DNA of 64,000 nucleotides from Bettongia penicillata ogilbyi (taxonomy: Eukaryota; Chordata; Mammalia; Diprotodontia; Potoroidae), in the NCBI GenBank assembly GCA_023548195.1, contig JAJHZJ010000335.1:5934514-5998513 (forward strand), read 5' to 3'. Of this stretch, positions 12,461 through 24,960 are shown piece by piece; the first letter of the stretch is position 1, and the number at the start of each line of letters is the position of its first letter. Below the pieces are notes generated by a model. The model saw only the letters and a program-made list of their open reading frames with translations, did not search any database and was not told the origin of the DNA. The position numbers and the translations under genes are program-made.

Positions 12461-12679
12461 TCCCTGTCAGGATTGTGGTCTGTTTTCTGAATTCTTCATC
12501 TATTTCTTTTCTGTGTTAGTGGTTTGTGGTAGACTCCAGTAACAACATTGCTTTGTTCCTGCCAAGTGCTGCCCCTTAAAGCTTCCCCACCTGCTTCCCA
12601 AATTTCCTCACATGAGTACTGTCTTCAAATACAGTACCATACCACTACCACCTTTTGACCTGTCCTGTTCCTTTTGAAG

Positions 12680-12905
12680 GAAACTGGGACTGCAGTCATG
12701 AAGACTTGAGATCAAATCCAGCCGCAGACTCTTACTAGTGTGCGATGCTGGGCACATGCCTCAGTGGCGATCTGCCTCAGTTTCCTCATCTGTAAAGTGC
12801 AGATAATAGCGGCACCTACCTCGGGGTTTTTGTGAGGATCAAAGGAGATGACATGTGCGCATTCGCAAACCTTCAAGTGCTTTGTAAATGCTAGGTACTG
12901 GCATT
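12680..12905 (+). repeat. tRNA-related/MIR-type SINE
   Basis: Well preserved order: tgaagacttgagatcaaatc, tgcctcagtttcctcatctg, agcggcacctacctcgggg, tttgtgaggatcaaaggaga, aagtgctttgtaaatgctag. This looks like a younger SINE copy than its neighbours. Confidence 0.75.
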
Positions 12906-14504
12906 GTTCTTGTCAGACTTGCTTCGGGGTCTTAGAGTCCCCTCCGTAAGCCATAATGTGGCCTCAGCAGCCTTGAGATTCCAGCTACTGAATCCATCTG
13001 GGCAGTGGGAAAGCCTGCATGTAATGATAGAGTCTAGTGGGCAGCCTGGGAGTCATGGTGCCCCAGGTTCACATTCTGCCACTTTTCCAGATAGCTGCAT
13101 GGCTGTGGGTGAATCGCTCACTTTCTTGGGGCCCAGGCAGTTCCCCAAGAGTAGGAGGAGAATTGTTGATAGCTTTCAGGGCTGGAGAATGTTTGCACAC
13201 CATCAACTTTACCACATAGAAAAGAACTATCTTTTCACTTACCCTTTTGAGCACAAGGGACTCTCCTTTTGAGAGCCTGTAGGGTGACCTAGAAGGGCTT
13301 CTGCTCTCTTGTTCCCCCCAACATCTGGAAAACTCCAGTACACTTGCAAGTGCACAGGTATGCTCTCAGTCAGATTATCACCTGAAACTCTTCTCTGCTT
13401 TGGAGATTATAACAAAAGCCCCCCATGGCAGCGTAAGCCTGAGGAAGGCTACTTACATGTTAAACAATGGAAGGTGCATCGTTTTACTTTTCCAAACTTT
13501 GTACTACAGTTATCATTGTTCCCTTTGTCAGTGAGTGAGTGAAAGAATGAATGCATTGTACCAGGGCAGAGCCCAATAAATAACCAGGGAGGAAGTGACA
13601 TGAGCCATGGCAGGAATACGTGTTACCAAGAGAGTTCTCCTTCCTTATCAGCAACACTGACATTTTGCCAGGAGGTGGAATGGGGAAGCCTTGGAGGTAA
13701 TCAGAATGAATCTGATCTAGGAAAGTGAAAGAAAAAAAAGAGTTCCTTGATGTTGAGGAATAGAAATTTTTTTTTTGTCTTGTATCTTTTTGGTTTTTTG
13801 TATTATTAAATTACAGTCCTATTAGATGTAATGGCCATGGTATTAGTTTGTTTTTAATTTGATGAAAAACCGTAGAACTGACAAAAGACAACATTAAGTA
13901 TTAGTGTTTCTGGACTTTTGTCAGTGAGCCCTGGTACTCTGTGGCTGCTCATAAACAGACCAAAATATGCACTTAAAAAAGGTTGCACTACTGCTTCTTT
14001 TCTCTATTCTCTCTGACTAAATGTTCCTGCTTCCAGTGGAACAGAGTCCTTGGTTTGTCCTGTGATGAGGTAGTGAAATTGCTGGTGTCTTGTGGATTCT
14101 TCTGTATCCCCATTCAATATGATATTTTGCCTCAAAGCTATTAGAAAGATAGACTATATGCGGTTTTTAAAAAAAATTCTCCATTTTTCTGTGAAAAAAA
14201 GAGGAGCATCAATAAACTGGTAACTGAGCAAGGAAATTTAACTCTGAAAATTGAAGGATAAAGTGATTTAATAAAAGATTGCTAAATATCAGTACTTCGG
14301 AGTATCACTCTAGAGAATTGGTGCTATTTTAATTTTGCTTATATTTTGAACCATCAATTATAGCCCTAAAAAATATGTGATTCAGTATCTTCTACCACCC
14401 TTTCTACCACTCTTGAAGAGTATTGATTTTTTTTATCTTTGAGCCCACACAAATATTCTTGCTGCTTAATAGAATTTCCCCCACGTTATCCCTCTCTAAA
14501 TAAA

Positions 14505-14668
14505 GAGGAAAGAAGGAAAGAAACATTTAACAAGTGCCTGCTGTGTACCAGGTATTCTATTAAGTGTTTTACAAATACAACCTCATTTAATCCTGAAAAC
14601 AATTCTTGAGTAGTAGGTGCTGTCATTTCCCCCATTTTACAGATGAGGAAACTAAATCAAACAGAGAT
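14505..14668 (-). repeat. MIR SINE, antisense
   Basis: tgcctgctgtgtaccaggta, ttaagtgttttacaaatac, cctcatttaatcctgaaaac and attttacagatgaggaaact are the antisense MIR signature. Confidence 0.75.
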
Positions 14669-15030
14669 GGATTTGGGTCTTCATGCATATTCTATACTGC
14701 ACCCAAATGGGCCTTCTTACCATTCTTCACATCTCCAGAGTCTATGCTTTTTCCCAGTGTATTCCTCATGGCGAGAATGTGTTCTTTTCTCCCTTATGCC
14801 TTGTAAAATACCAGGCTTCCTTCAGTGCTGAGCTCCAGAACCACCTGATACAGAAAAACTTCACTGATTACCCTGGCCATTAGTGCCTCACCATTCCCCT
14901 GGAATGATCTTGGGATGCCTTTGTCTTTGTTTTATATACACTTCTTACAGTAGTATGCATACAAATAACCTCCTTGAGGATAGGGACTCGTTCATTTTTA
15001 ACCTTCTATTCCTACTGCCTGGGAAAAAAC
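14669..15030 (+). repeat. L2 LINE 3' end
   Basis: Near 14830-14880 the words cttcactgattaccctggcc match the L2 segment after its C-terminus. The 3' elements ttgaggatagggactcgttc and ctactgcctggg follow. Confidence 0.6.
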
Positions 15031-18000
15031 CCACTTTGCAAGTGTAAGATAAAGTATAGCCAGCCAGTAGTGTATCCAAAAACTGTTTAGTTCTTTTAAC
15101 GAGTCAGTATGAGTCAGTGAGAGATGACAGCCAAAAAACTGATTTGATATTGGGTTATACCTGGGCTACTATTAAGAAAGGTATAATGTCTACTCCTGTG
15201 CTTCTCTTACCACTTAGGGTGATGAGATTCTTACCGTACCCACTAGGTTGAACCATGTCTGAAGTATTATATTCTGTTCCAGGCACCACCAATAAACTTG
15301 GGAATGCTTAGAGGATGGTTAAGAACCCCAGGATAATCCCATGTAAGGACTGGTTGGAGGATATGGGAATGTTTAGTTTGGAGAAGACGTAAGGGGGGAC
15401 CTAAGAGTTATTTTCCATATTTGAAGGACTGTTATGATGAAGATGAGCCCAAAGGTAGGAACGTTGAGTGGAGGTTACATTTGGGTTCAAAGTAAGGAAA
15501 CATTTCCTAAATATAGTTGTCCAAGAAGCACATGGAGTTGTCCTAATGGGTTCTCCCTTTATTGGAGGTCATAAAGACTATTTGTTAGTCATGTTTGGAT
15601 TAGGTCGCCTTTTGGTCCTTCCTGTCCTGAGATCCTGAGAAACATTTTGGTAGATATCGTTTTCTATTTAATATTTTGGAGAGAAAAATGTAGTTGTGGA
15701 TCCCCAGGGTACCGTAGAACAGCACAGAAGACTTGGGATTTGGGGATTTCTATGAGCACTTTCAGCTTTGGCACTTTCTGAAGTAATCTGATTGCTTTAA
15801 TACTGAGACCCCCAAGAATGTACTAACTTATTCACAGACAGTCTTGCAGGGTTTATTAATTAAAATATTATGGAATTGTTGGTTTTGATACAGACCACAG
15901 ATTTAAATCATTTTTCTCCCGTTATTTTCTGTCAGGTTAAGATGGCTGATACCAAGTGCACTGATAGAATATCCTGCCACTAGAACGTTTTCATTGTTAG
16001 CCGGTTTACTGCTTTTTCTGTAAGTTTACAACATTTGGATGTAAGGTTGTTCACAAATAATTGGAATAATGGCTTGGTTCTCCGCCAGTGTCAGCTGAAA
16101 GCTTACTCGTCCCACTAGATGGCGATAATTCATTGAATGATCGCTTCCCCTGAAGCAGACAGGCAGCTTTCCGTGGAGCTGTATTCATTTCGCATTCTTA
16201 GCTGTGAAGTTGCAAAGGGTGTGTTGCTGTACACTTTTAGACACTTGCCAACATTTACATAGCAATTTGTGGGGGGTGACTCAAAAAAGGTTAGGAGAAT
16301 CTGAATCCTGCAAACCTTCTGACTGCTCCATCAGTGTGCTTTGAAATTTAGTGTGCAGGAGGGGTTTTCTGGGCACTCTTCAGGCCTGGAGGGGACACAG
16401 CCTCCTTGGAGGGTCACTGTATGAGCATTCCTCACTCCTAGGGTCTTGCTGCTTCTCCATAGTTTCTAGCCTTTCATCTTAGTACTTGTTTAGACCCCAG
16501 GAAAATTAAAAAAAAAAAACTTTAAAAGGAAAAGTGGTATTTTCTGTGGAGGCATGTACCTTAACATATTTAACTTTTGAAGTGTATTTGTTATGTCACT
16601 TAGAACTCCAGGATTGGCAGTGAACCAATAGTAAGTTATTCTGTTTTATTAGTAAGATAAAAGCAAAATAAAAAAAAATATCCTGATTCTTTCCCAACTC
16701 CCTCTTCTGAATTTCAATTATTTATAATTCACAGAGGTGATGTTATAATATAGTTCGGGACATTTTCAAAGTGAATAAAAACATCCTTTTCCACAATCCT
16801 TTGCAGGTTATAAATAATTAAAATGATTATATTTATATGCATTCATTATACAGTTGTTCTTTGGATTCTTGAAGTTGAGATTTAAGAGATAATAATAAGA
16901 GTTCATTTTAGACGCAAAAAATAGTGTAGTTAAATTTATGCAGAGTTATTTTCTGTACAATCAGACACCTATATTGCTAAGGTAAAATTGTTTCAAAATG
17001 GAATGGATTATGTCATCATAGCCACTTCATTGTGCTATGAAGATTATTCTTTTTTCCTCATTCATGAGGAATAAGTGGTTGATGCTGATGTTTGCTGTGA
17101 TGTTTGTTTTCATTTACTAGTTTAAGGAAATTCAGATGTCTTAGTAATATCACCATTCAGTGATATGAGCTAAGCACAGTAAAGCATCTCTGCTTATATA
17201 TTAAAGAAAACTTAGAATCTAAGTTTTGCACAACTCTTGAGAACTCAAAAGCATAAATGACCATTTAATTATCTGCTACAGTCTCTGAAAACTTGGAAAA
17301 AACTGGCTTATCACTCTCATAATGTCCAAAGTATAACTATAAAAAAAGGAGATTTCAGATCATAGTAGCAGCAACTTACATCTTTGTCAATGAATGTAAT
17401 GTAATCTTAACAAAGACTTATAAAGTATTTTCATCAACAAAAAGGTTCTAACAATGAGAATTGCCAAGAAATAGGCCGAACAGGCATTGCATTCCCTATG
17501 GAAGCTAGAGTGTTGGTCGAGGATGGATGTTGGAGAAGAACTTTATGCTTGTTGGGTAAAGGCAAGGGGAGAGGGAAAGCTTGGGGTCATCTCAAGTCTC
17601 TTTCAGCTTTGTCAGTTTGTGGTGATAGTCGGAGCTGATTTTGTGTGTGGCTCATGTGACCTGTCACATTTTTAGTGATGCAGATATGTGGGGCTGTGTC
17701 ACACGTGACCATCTCTGCTTTTCATTTTCCTTTTATGCAGAGTAGTCTTTGGGGAGAGGGAAGTCAAATTGAGGGAGGAAGAAGCAGGCATCTCTTCAGG
17801 TGAAAATGAGAAAGAAAAACGGGAACACAGTGTTTGCACACGTACTTGTAGTTAGAGGGTTTTGAACAGACATTAACCCTATTTTGTAAACATCAGCGGC
17901 AACTTAAGAGTTTATGTTTAATGAAAGGCATTAGGCCCCAAAGGCATGATTTCAACTGGTTCTAGTACCTCGGCCAGAGTAAGATTTAACTGTTCTAACA

Positions 18001-19259
18001 AGGCCATCACTTTTCTTGCCTTAAAAAAATCCAGGGTAGGGGAAATAGGAATTCTCCTTAGAGAAGAGTTCAGAGGGACACAGGTCCTCAAAGCTGGCTT
18101 GTTGGTGAAAAGGCTATATTTTTATGGTGGTGGCAGGTAAAATGCTTGAGTATATTAAGTCACACATTCGGCTACATTTCAAAATATTTCAATATCATTT
18201 GCGAAATGACCTTTCTCTTCCTCCTTCCCCACGACTGCTTAAGGGCTTGGAAAAAAGCTTTTCTCACTGCCCCCCCCCATCAGTTAAATTCCTTTCTTAG
18301 GCATGGACATGTGATTTTTTGTTTGGTTTCATCTGTGCTGTGGCCAAGTCTGTCCTGGGGAATCATTTCTCATACACCAGCATCATCCCTGATGGCAGCC
18401 CCTTCCTAAGAACGTGTAAACTGTCTAAGACCCCTGCCCTCTACAGAGGTTTGGATGGATTCTTATGCACACTTTTATCTACCCCATTAGCTTCTTATGG
18501 AGAGCATTTTGATAGCAGCAGATCATAACAACTGAAGGTCTCAGGTATGGAGGATGTAGCGCAGGGAAGCAGTCGGAATCACTGACACGGCTCTTTCATT
18601 TTTTTGTTCCTCCCTTCCTTCATAATTCAAGAATAAACTGGGCTATTTTGAAGCAGGGAATCTGAAAGTACAGCTTTTCTAAAAATATCACTTACAGCTG
18701 AGACTTCATGTATTGGAGTATTCTGCTTCTGTCTGTGGTACATATTTTTATAAAGATGCACTTCCAGAATGGAAACGGCATTCAGGCTTCTGACATCGGG
18801 AAGCTTCCTAGAGCAGGCCCATGGTGGCCTCAGCCCTGGCCAAGGCGGCAGGCTGGAAGGGCCATGGCTGCCCCTCTCAAGGAAGGATCCCAGAGCCCTG
18901 AGGACTTGCAGCATCACATTCTGCGTCTGCCAGTTCCAATACGTCTTGTCTTCTTGGTCATTTAACAGGACCCGGTTTGCTGTTTTCCTCTATTCTGCCA
19001 AATAGGCCTCATTGCTGATCTCCCAGGAAACCTCCCTGTTCACCCTCACACGTGGCATTACAACTTTTTCCTATTCTGCCCTTTTTAGCAGACAGACAGA
19101 CAGATAGACACAGAGAGCAGTGAGAGATGAGAAGTTTTGTTCTTAAAAATGAATTTTAGGAGTTGCGTATTGTCAGCGTATCCAGTTTGATTTCTGTCAT
19201 CACTGAGAGTGATCCATTTGCCCAGCAGTGTTGCGGTTCAGGAGTAAAGAGAGCATGAC
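15031..19259. other. AT-rich, repeat-poor intronic stretch
   Basis: About 4.2 kb with few recognisable transposon pieces. 15880-17470 is strongly AT-rich and looks single-copy. A CTCF-like motif lies at 16112-16124. No exon, open frame with family resemblance, or structured RNA gene was recognised. Confidence 0.45.
16112..16124 (+). promoter_or_regulatory. CTCF-like core motif
   Basis: CCACTAGATGGCG fits the CTCF core pattern CC-N-N-Y-AG-R-K-GGC-R. It lies in repeat-poor DNA. A motif match alone does not show binding. Confidence 0.4.
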
Positions 19260-19835
19260 CCCCCATGACCATGGAAATTTCCTTCTCTCTGGGCCTCAGT
19301 TTCCTTATCTGCAGGATGGAGGGTTTGGACTCAGGGACCTGATGAAAGGCCCCTCAGCGTTGAGCCTCCTATGGCCCGGGTTTCAGAGTGCTCTGCCTAC
19401 TATTCCCTGCTGCACCTCCATAGTGCCCTGCTTCTCCTCTTGGAATCTTCCGGCACGACTGAGCAGTGTTCCCACCTGCTGCTCCATCTTCTGTCTGGGT
19501 TCGTTAGAACTCAGCTCCTCTTCCTCTCTGGCTGTTAGAATACCTGACTTCCTGCCTCTTTTTACACAAATCCCCACCACCACTAATTTGGTGAGGGGAA
19601 GGGATCCCCCCTCCCTGGAAAATTGGTTTTATATGTACTTTGAATATACATGCTCTGTGTGTGTACACATATACTTTCTATATATTTTGCATTTACTTAC
19701 TAATGTTTGTGTGGCATGCCCCTCATAGAAGGTGAAGGGACTTTAATTTCTGTCTTTGTGTCCCCAGTGCCCAGCACAGTACCTAGCATGTGACAGGCAG
19801 TTGATACATGCTTCCTGATGAAATGTTCTGGTTGC
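19260..19835 (+). repeat. SINE remnant followed by L2 3' end
   Basis: 19265-19360 reads ctgggcctcagtttccttat and later tggactcagggacctgatg, the end of a MIR/THER-type SINE. From about 19370 the sequence is L2-like and ends with ccagtgcccagcacagtacc and gtgacaggcagttgatacat, a typical L2 3' terminus. Confidence 0.6.
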
Positions 19836-20054
19836 ATCTTCTCAGACAAAGAAAATAGACACTCTTCACTGTTGGCAAATGGAGAAACTGAGAAAAAAAA
19901 GTAGTTCTTGATTCATTTGACCAAAAGTCACATAGCTAGCTGAAATAATGAAACTGAGAACCCAAAGCTAGTTCAAGTTCTTAACACTGTGACATACCAC
20001 TGCCACAAGGTTTTGACTGGTTTTTAAAAGGACCTTTTCATAAACATATCATTT

Positions 20055-20194
20055 ATCTATCGGTCTTCCTCCCTCCTTCCCTCCTTTCTCCTTTCCTTCC
20101 TTCCTTCCTTCCTTCCTTCCTTCCTTCCTTCCTTCCTTCCTTCCTTCCTTCCTTCCTTCCTTCCTTCCTTCCTTTCTTCCTTCCTTCCTTCCTC
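20055..20194. repeat. (TTCC)n microsatellite
   Basis: About 100 bp of pure ttcc units (20092-20174), preceded by imperfect units and interrupted once near 20175. It abuts the 3' end of the antisense 7SL pseudogene, so it may have grown from that element's A-rich tail. Confidence 0.96.
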
Positions 20195-20490
20195 CCAATT
20201 GTCCCTATCTCACTCAGGCTAGAAAGTATAGCAGCCATTCACTGATATTATTGATCAACATGGGAACTTTATCCTGCTTCATTTTTGACCTGGACCACTT
20301 AACCCCTCCTTAAGTGGGCCCAGCCTCACCTCTCCCTTGTTTCTGGGAGCTCATCATATTGGTACTGGACCTAGTGCAGACACCTGATTACCCTAGCACA
20401 CTGCATCTCAGAACTCCTGAGCTCTGGGGATCCACAGCGCCTCAGCCTCCTGGCAGTAGAGATCATAAGCATAAACCACCACATCCAACC
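20195..20490 (-). pseudogene. 7SL (signal recognition particle) RNA pseudogene, nearly full length
   Basis: The minus strand reads ggttggatgtggtggtttat at the 5' end (20490), then gccaggaggctgaggc, gctcaggagttctgagatgc, aatcaggtgtctgcactag, accaatatgatgagctccca, aaggaggggttaagtggtcc and gttgatcaataat. It ends with tctagcctgagtgagatagg. This follows 7SL RNA from its Alu-domain 5' end through the S domain to the Alu 3' half, with many substitutions. It is about 296 bp against about 300 nt for the real RNA. Retaining the S domain shows a 7SL copy rather than an Alu-type SINE, which marsupials lack. Key GC pairs are lost and there is no evidence of a promoter, so it is a retroposed pseudogene. 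A pyrimidine tetranucleotide repeat sits where its 3' tail should be. Confidence 0.85.
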
Positions 20491-20859
20491 TAAAAAACTA
20501 TCACCTACTAATTTGTTTTAATTCTCCATTAGAATTTTTTTCTGGTAATTTCAAATCTCACTTTTAAGTCAGCATGGAATGTCTATAGTGGCATTGTAAA
20601 AATATCCAAAATCCTCCAAGTAAAATTTAGATGAATACTTTACTCTTACGAGAAGGTAAAGAGTATATCACAAAATCAGGCAACAGGTCCAAAAGAGGAT
20701 GGACATTCCTCTATTAGACAGCTTCAGTATATTTCCTACAGCAGAAAGAATAGACTTACAGAGTTTCATCTAGACCAACCTCGGGAGATGTAGTTGTACT
20801 CATTAGTTGTCTTTTTTGTAAAAAATAGACTTGTAGACTTTGGGGAAAAGTTAATATCA

Positions 20860-21165
20860 GATCCCTAAACATTTATTGAACACATACACGTTAAGTACCA
20901 TCTACATAGAGAACACTGAAATGGATACTGAAGGAGGTCCAGAACTTTGAAATGTCCCTGTCCTGAGGGAGTTTACAGCCCAGTGGAAGAATGAGGAACA
21001 GGCAGGTGACATCCTATGATAGGTACTTTAGAGAGTTTTGAGACAGATATGTGTATTTTCGGAATACATTTTATGTCACTGTAACTGTTAGAGCTGCAGG
21101 GGACCTCAAACATCATATATTTAGCCTAATTCCCATCACAACTTTGAATAAAAAGCAGATTTTTT
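20860..21165 (-). repeat. L2 LINE 3' end and adjacent short SINE-like piece, antisense
   Basis: aaacatttattgaacacata, cctgtcctgagggagtttac and agcccagtggaagaatgagg give the antisense L2 3' order. Near 21090 gagctgcaggggacctcaaa resembles a MIR-class antisense piece. Confidence 0.6.
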
Positions 21166-21229
21166 TTTAACTCTTACACACAACTCCACCAAGGGGAACC
21201 ACATAAGAATACCCAACTCAAGATAGTAC

Positions 21230-21720
21230 GTACAGATTTTTTTAACTTTTTTAAAATTTTCTTAGATATATTTTGTTTTTTTAAATAAAATTGTGTTACT
21301 ATCTTTTGTTTTTATGCTGCATACATTCCACAATATATCTGTTCCCCTTCCCCTACCAGAGAACCATAGAAAAGAGAAAAAAAAGTTCAGCAAAGCTAAA
21401 CAATCCAGAGAAAAGTCTGGCAGTGTAATGCTGTGCCCCATCTCCATAGGGAGGCATTTTGTTTTGAAATCATAATCAGTTCCACATATATCCCTCTCTC
21501 TTCCCTCCTCATCAAGACATCTTTTTTAGCAAAGTTTTTTTTAATCTGAAAGAGAAAAAAAACACTTCAGCAAAACTGACTAAAGTGCTGCCCATCTCTG
21601 ACATGATCTGTAACGTTCCGTACGCATAGGCTCCCACCTCTTCAGTAAAGGGAGAGGTGAATCTTTTCACCTCCAGCTGGGGCCACAGCATTCCAAATTT
21701 TGTGGATCTTTTCACTTACA
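21230..21720 (-). repeat. Marsupial LINE-associated repeat, antisense
   Basis: The words cccctaccagagaaccatag, aagttcagcaaagctaaaca, cagcaaaactgactaaa, cccacctcttcagtaaaggg and gaatcttttcacctcc recall an L1-related repeat I know from marsupial genomes. The name and orientation are uncertain. Confidence 0.45.
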
Positions 21721-23019
21721 CCGTTATCACTATGTGTATGTGTGTTTATATTTTTTGCCCAGTTCCACTAACTTTACCTGTATCACCTAATCTAATTTTC
21801 CCCTCTTTCTCTGGCTTTAGAATGTATTCGTTATTTCTTGTGAGTACTTACTGACATCTAGCAGATGACCATTCTGCAGGAAAGATCACTTTCTCAAGGT
21901 GATAAGAAAAGATTACATATTATTTTCCTCCTAAAGATATTAATTATCCATCTCATAATTGTTGTGGTAGCTAAATACTTTAATGTCCTGATAGACAACT
22001 GCAGAAACAAATTGTAAGGAAGTCCCAAAGGGAAAGTCACTCAAAAGAGGCACATTTGCTATTCAAAATCAGCAAAGTGAAATATTTGCCAGAATGTAAC
22101 TATTTGAAAATTTTCATGAAATTCGTGTTGTTTGGGAAGATTTTTTAATACATTGAATGTTGTGACAATTTTTTCATAGTAAAGGTTTAATGAAAACACT
22201 TATTCAACATAAATTGCAGCTTTATTTTTATATTTTGAAAATAAATGTACGTTTTTCTGCATTAGGCAAAAGAGAGATTCTTTGCATATCCATTCCTCAG
22301 TATGTTCTTTAGAACCACTCCTAGAAAGGGCTTAATTTTTGCCCTAAGTATTTTGTGGGTTTCTTCTTTCATGTAGTTTTCATGAAGTAGTGCAAACTCT
22401 GCCTTAATTTGATTTGGCATCCCTGCAATTGAACATTTGTAAGTATCTTGTATTATGGCCCATCTGGGTTGTCATAGAAACGGAAGACCTCCATCCTCTT
22501 CTCTCTAGTTAAAAATGGAATGCCAACAGGGCTTCAAAGTGACGTTTTTCTAGTACGAGTGACAGCTCTTCTGAGAAGTGCAGTTCTGAAAGGTTTCTTA
22601 CTGGTTTTCTTCTCCCACGGCCTGTGGGACCAGTTCACTCGGATGGATGCAGCTTTTCTCTCAGAAATCTGGCAACACAGCACTGAGATTTTGAAAATGG
22701 AAGCATTGTGGGGTGAAAAATGAACTTGTGCCATTCATCCTCTTCCTCTTCTTTCCTTTAAAACAAAAGCTGCAGTGTTAACCGGCACAGCTCTTTGTCC
22801 CCATCACTATTAGCTGTTGTCTGTAAGTATCTTCTACGTGGTAAAAAGAACCACTGATGGAGCACGTCACTATTCTTTTCATGGTTGTTTTATTCCTTCT
22901 GTAGCTCAGATGAATCTCCTTATAACTCATTACAGCAAACAGATCCTACTGGACAAGCCAGCACATGGTCATCATTTATGACAAGAATTGTAATCCCTTG
23001 GTTCCTCTGAATTACAGTA
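21721..23019. other. Intronic stretch with no recognised element
   Basis: AT-rich at 21900-22480 and free of obvious repeats. No exon-like sequence was recognised. Confidence 0.35.
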
Positions 23020-23215
23020 TGGTATAGTAGACACTATGCTAGACTTGGGGTCGGAGGACCAGGGTTTGAATCCCAGACTTGTTTCTAGTTGACTACCTAT
23101 GTGACCTTTGATGAGGAACCTCTGTCTACCTCGGTTTCCTCGTCTGTCAAATAAGGCTTTTAGCCTAAGTAATCTCTATGGCCCTTTCCAGCTCTGTGAC
23201 CTGTTATGTCAAAGC
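23020..23215 (+). repeat. tRNA-related/MIR-type SINE
   Basis: tatggtatagtagacactat, cttggggtcggaggaccagg, gtttgaatcccagacttg, ctacctatgtgacctttg and ctcggtttcctcgtctgtca keep the A/B-box-like head and CORE region in order. Confidence 0.75.
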
Positions 23216-24214
23216 ATGATAAATCTTCTATTTTGTCAGATATCTACCAACCACTCACCAAGGTGCTTGATTTCAGAGTCATAGATTAATTTATTTGTTT
23301 TTCCATATCATTTTGTGATGATTCTCTTAAATACATTGACTGTCAATAAATTATTTTCTATTATATTCTTTATCACTTTGTTGATAATCTCATTTGCTAA
23401 GATGTTTTGTTTTGTAATAGCAATTGTTTTCTAATATGAAAACCTACCTGTTTCAGAGTGGGCTAGTTTGACTTTGGGAAATTTCATGTTTTTTTCAGTG
23501 ACCCCAGACTTCTCCCTGAAATTAAGGCCCATCTTCTTGATACCAGTATTCTAGGTGGTGTTGTGTAACTGAGTCATAGAACATAGCTGCAAGTCTCCGA
23601 AGGATCAAACACCTGTATCACCTAAAAGACCGTGGGAAGGTAGCATAGTGGATTTCCAAGGAGAACAGAGTAAAAGATGTGACAAAGGAAAGTGTGGATG
23701 AAAAAGATAATGGACTGTTCAAGAGACAAGATCAAGAAATAACCAATAGATGTCCCATGCGCTTCCCTGGTATCCTTGTGATGTGAAAAAAAAAAAACCT
23801 AGAAAGACTTCCAACATCTTGGTTGTACTGTCTCTGGCAAACTAATGAAGGGATATAGACCAGTCCTACAACAGAAAAGGACATTTCTAGGCTGTGATTT
23901 GCATCATTAGAGGGAGTGTCCATATTGACAAGATCCCAGATCTGTGACCTTCCACCAGGACAGATCATAGCTTATCAATATCTTCTCATCCACATCTTCC
24001 CAAAAATTTTCCATAAAGAATTTCCGTAGCTCATTGGAGACCTTCTTCTGGTTTTTTTTAAAAACTCCATATGTACCTTGACAGCTCTAGAGATGTCTGC
24101 ACTGGGAATCCCTTATTTTTGCTACATTTAAACTGACTGACTTTTTCTGGCACAAATATTCTCAGAGGTGCGCTTCTTGCCACATGTCATATCTCCTCGA
24201 TGTCATGATGTGTC

Positions 24215-24960
24215 ACAGCCTGCGATGGGCAGTGGGCTTGGATTCAGATTCCCCCTCAGCTGCTGATTAGCCCAGTCAGCTCCTTCACCTCCTAAACTTC
24301 ATCTTGCTCCTCAGTAAAACGCTGCTAATAAGAAAGGGCACCTGTCTCGCAGGGTTGGTATCAGGATCACGTGTGCACAGAAGACCAATCACACTTGAAA
24401 GGAATCTCTATGATGCCGTTATCAACCAGTGCCCATCCAGTCTCTGGTGGAAGAGAATTTCTTTCCACATTGGGGCAGCTCTTGTTGCTACCAAGTTTTT
24501 CCTGACATCAAGCTGAGATTGACTTCTTTGCAGCTTCAGACCATAGCTCCTGGCTTTACCTTCTGGGGCCAGATAGCCAGATGGAACAAACCTGGTTCCT
24601 GCTCCATGTGACATCCCTTTAGATACTTGAAGACAGCTTGTATGCCCTGTGAATCTTCCCGTCTTCAGGCTAAACTTGCACAATTCCTTCAGCTGATCTT
24701 CCTGTGATGTGAACTCAGGGCTCTTCACCATTCTGCTGACTTCCTTCCCCTGGACACGCTTCACCTTCTCAGTATTATCATGGCACCCAGAACCAAGCGC
24801 TCAGGATTAGATCATAAGTAGAAACCATTTTGCCTCCCTTCCAGCACCCTGAAAACGTCAGCTGTTGCTGTCATCATTCACACTGACCAAGGTCTTGCAT
24901 TGCCTTAGTCACTTGCCAGTCTCCTTCTGAGATCAGAATGTTCCATGATCAGTAGCCATC
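24215..24960 (-). repeat. SINE piece and CR1/L3-like LINE ORF2 C-terminus
   Basis: 24215-24380 is a degraded MIR-type SINE. From 24408 to 24764 the minus strand translates to MKRVQGKEVSRMVKSPEF, then QLKELCKFSLKTGR, then GLKLQRSQSQLDVRKNLVA and RAAPMW. This is the block order of a CR1-clade ORF2 C-terminus (VQRRATRMV, LKELGLFSLEKRR, LDIRKNFFT, W-N). Surrounding sequence is frameshifted and no active element is implied. Confidence 0.65.

Noticed and set aside
19228..19728. 166-codon open frame
   Set aside because: It covers a SINE end and an L2 3' end, with no protein family signature.
20053..20238. Basic repetitive protein (KEGR repeats)
   Set aside because: It is a translation of the (TTCC)n microsatellite.
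20195..20490. Alu-like SINE
   Set aside because: The central S-domain sequence of 7SL is present, so it is a whole 7SL RNA copy rather than an Alu.
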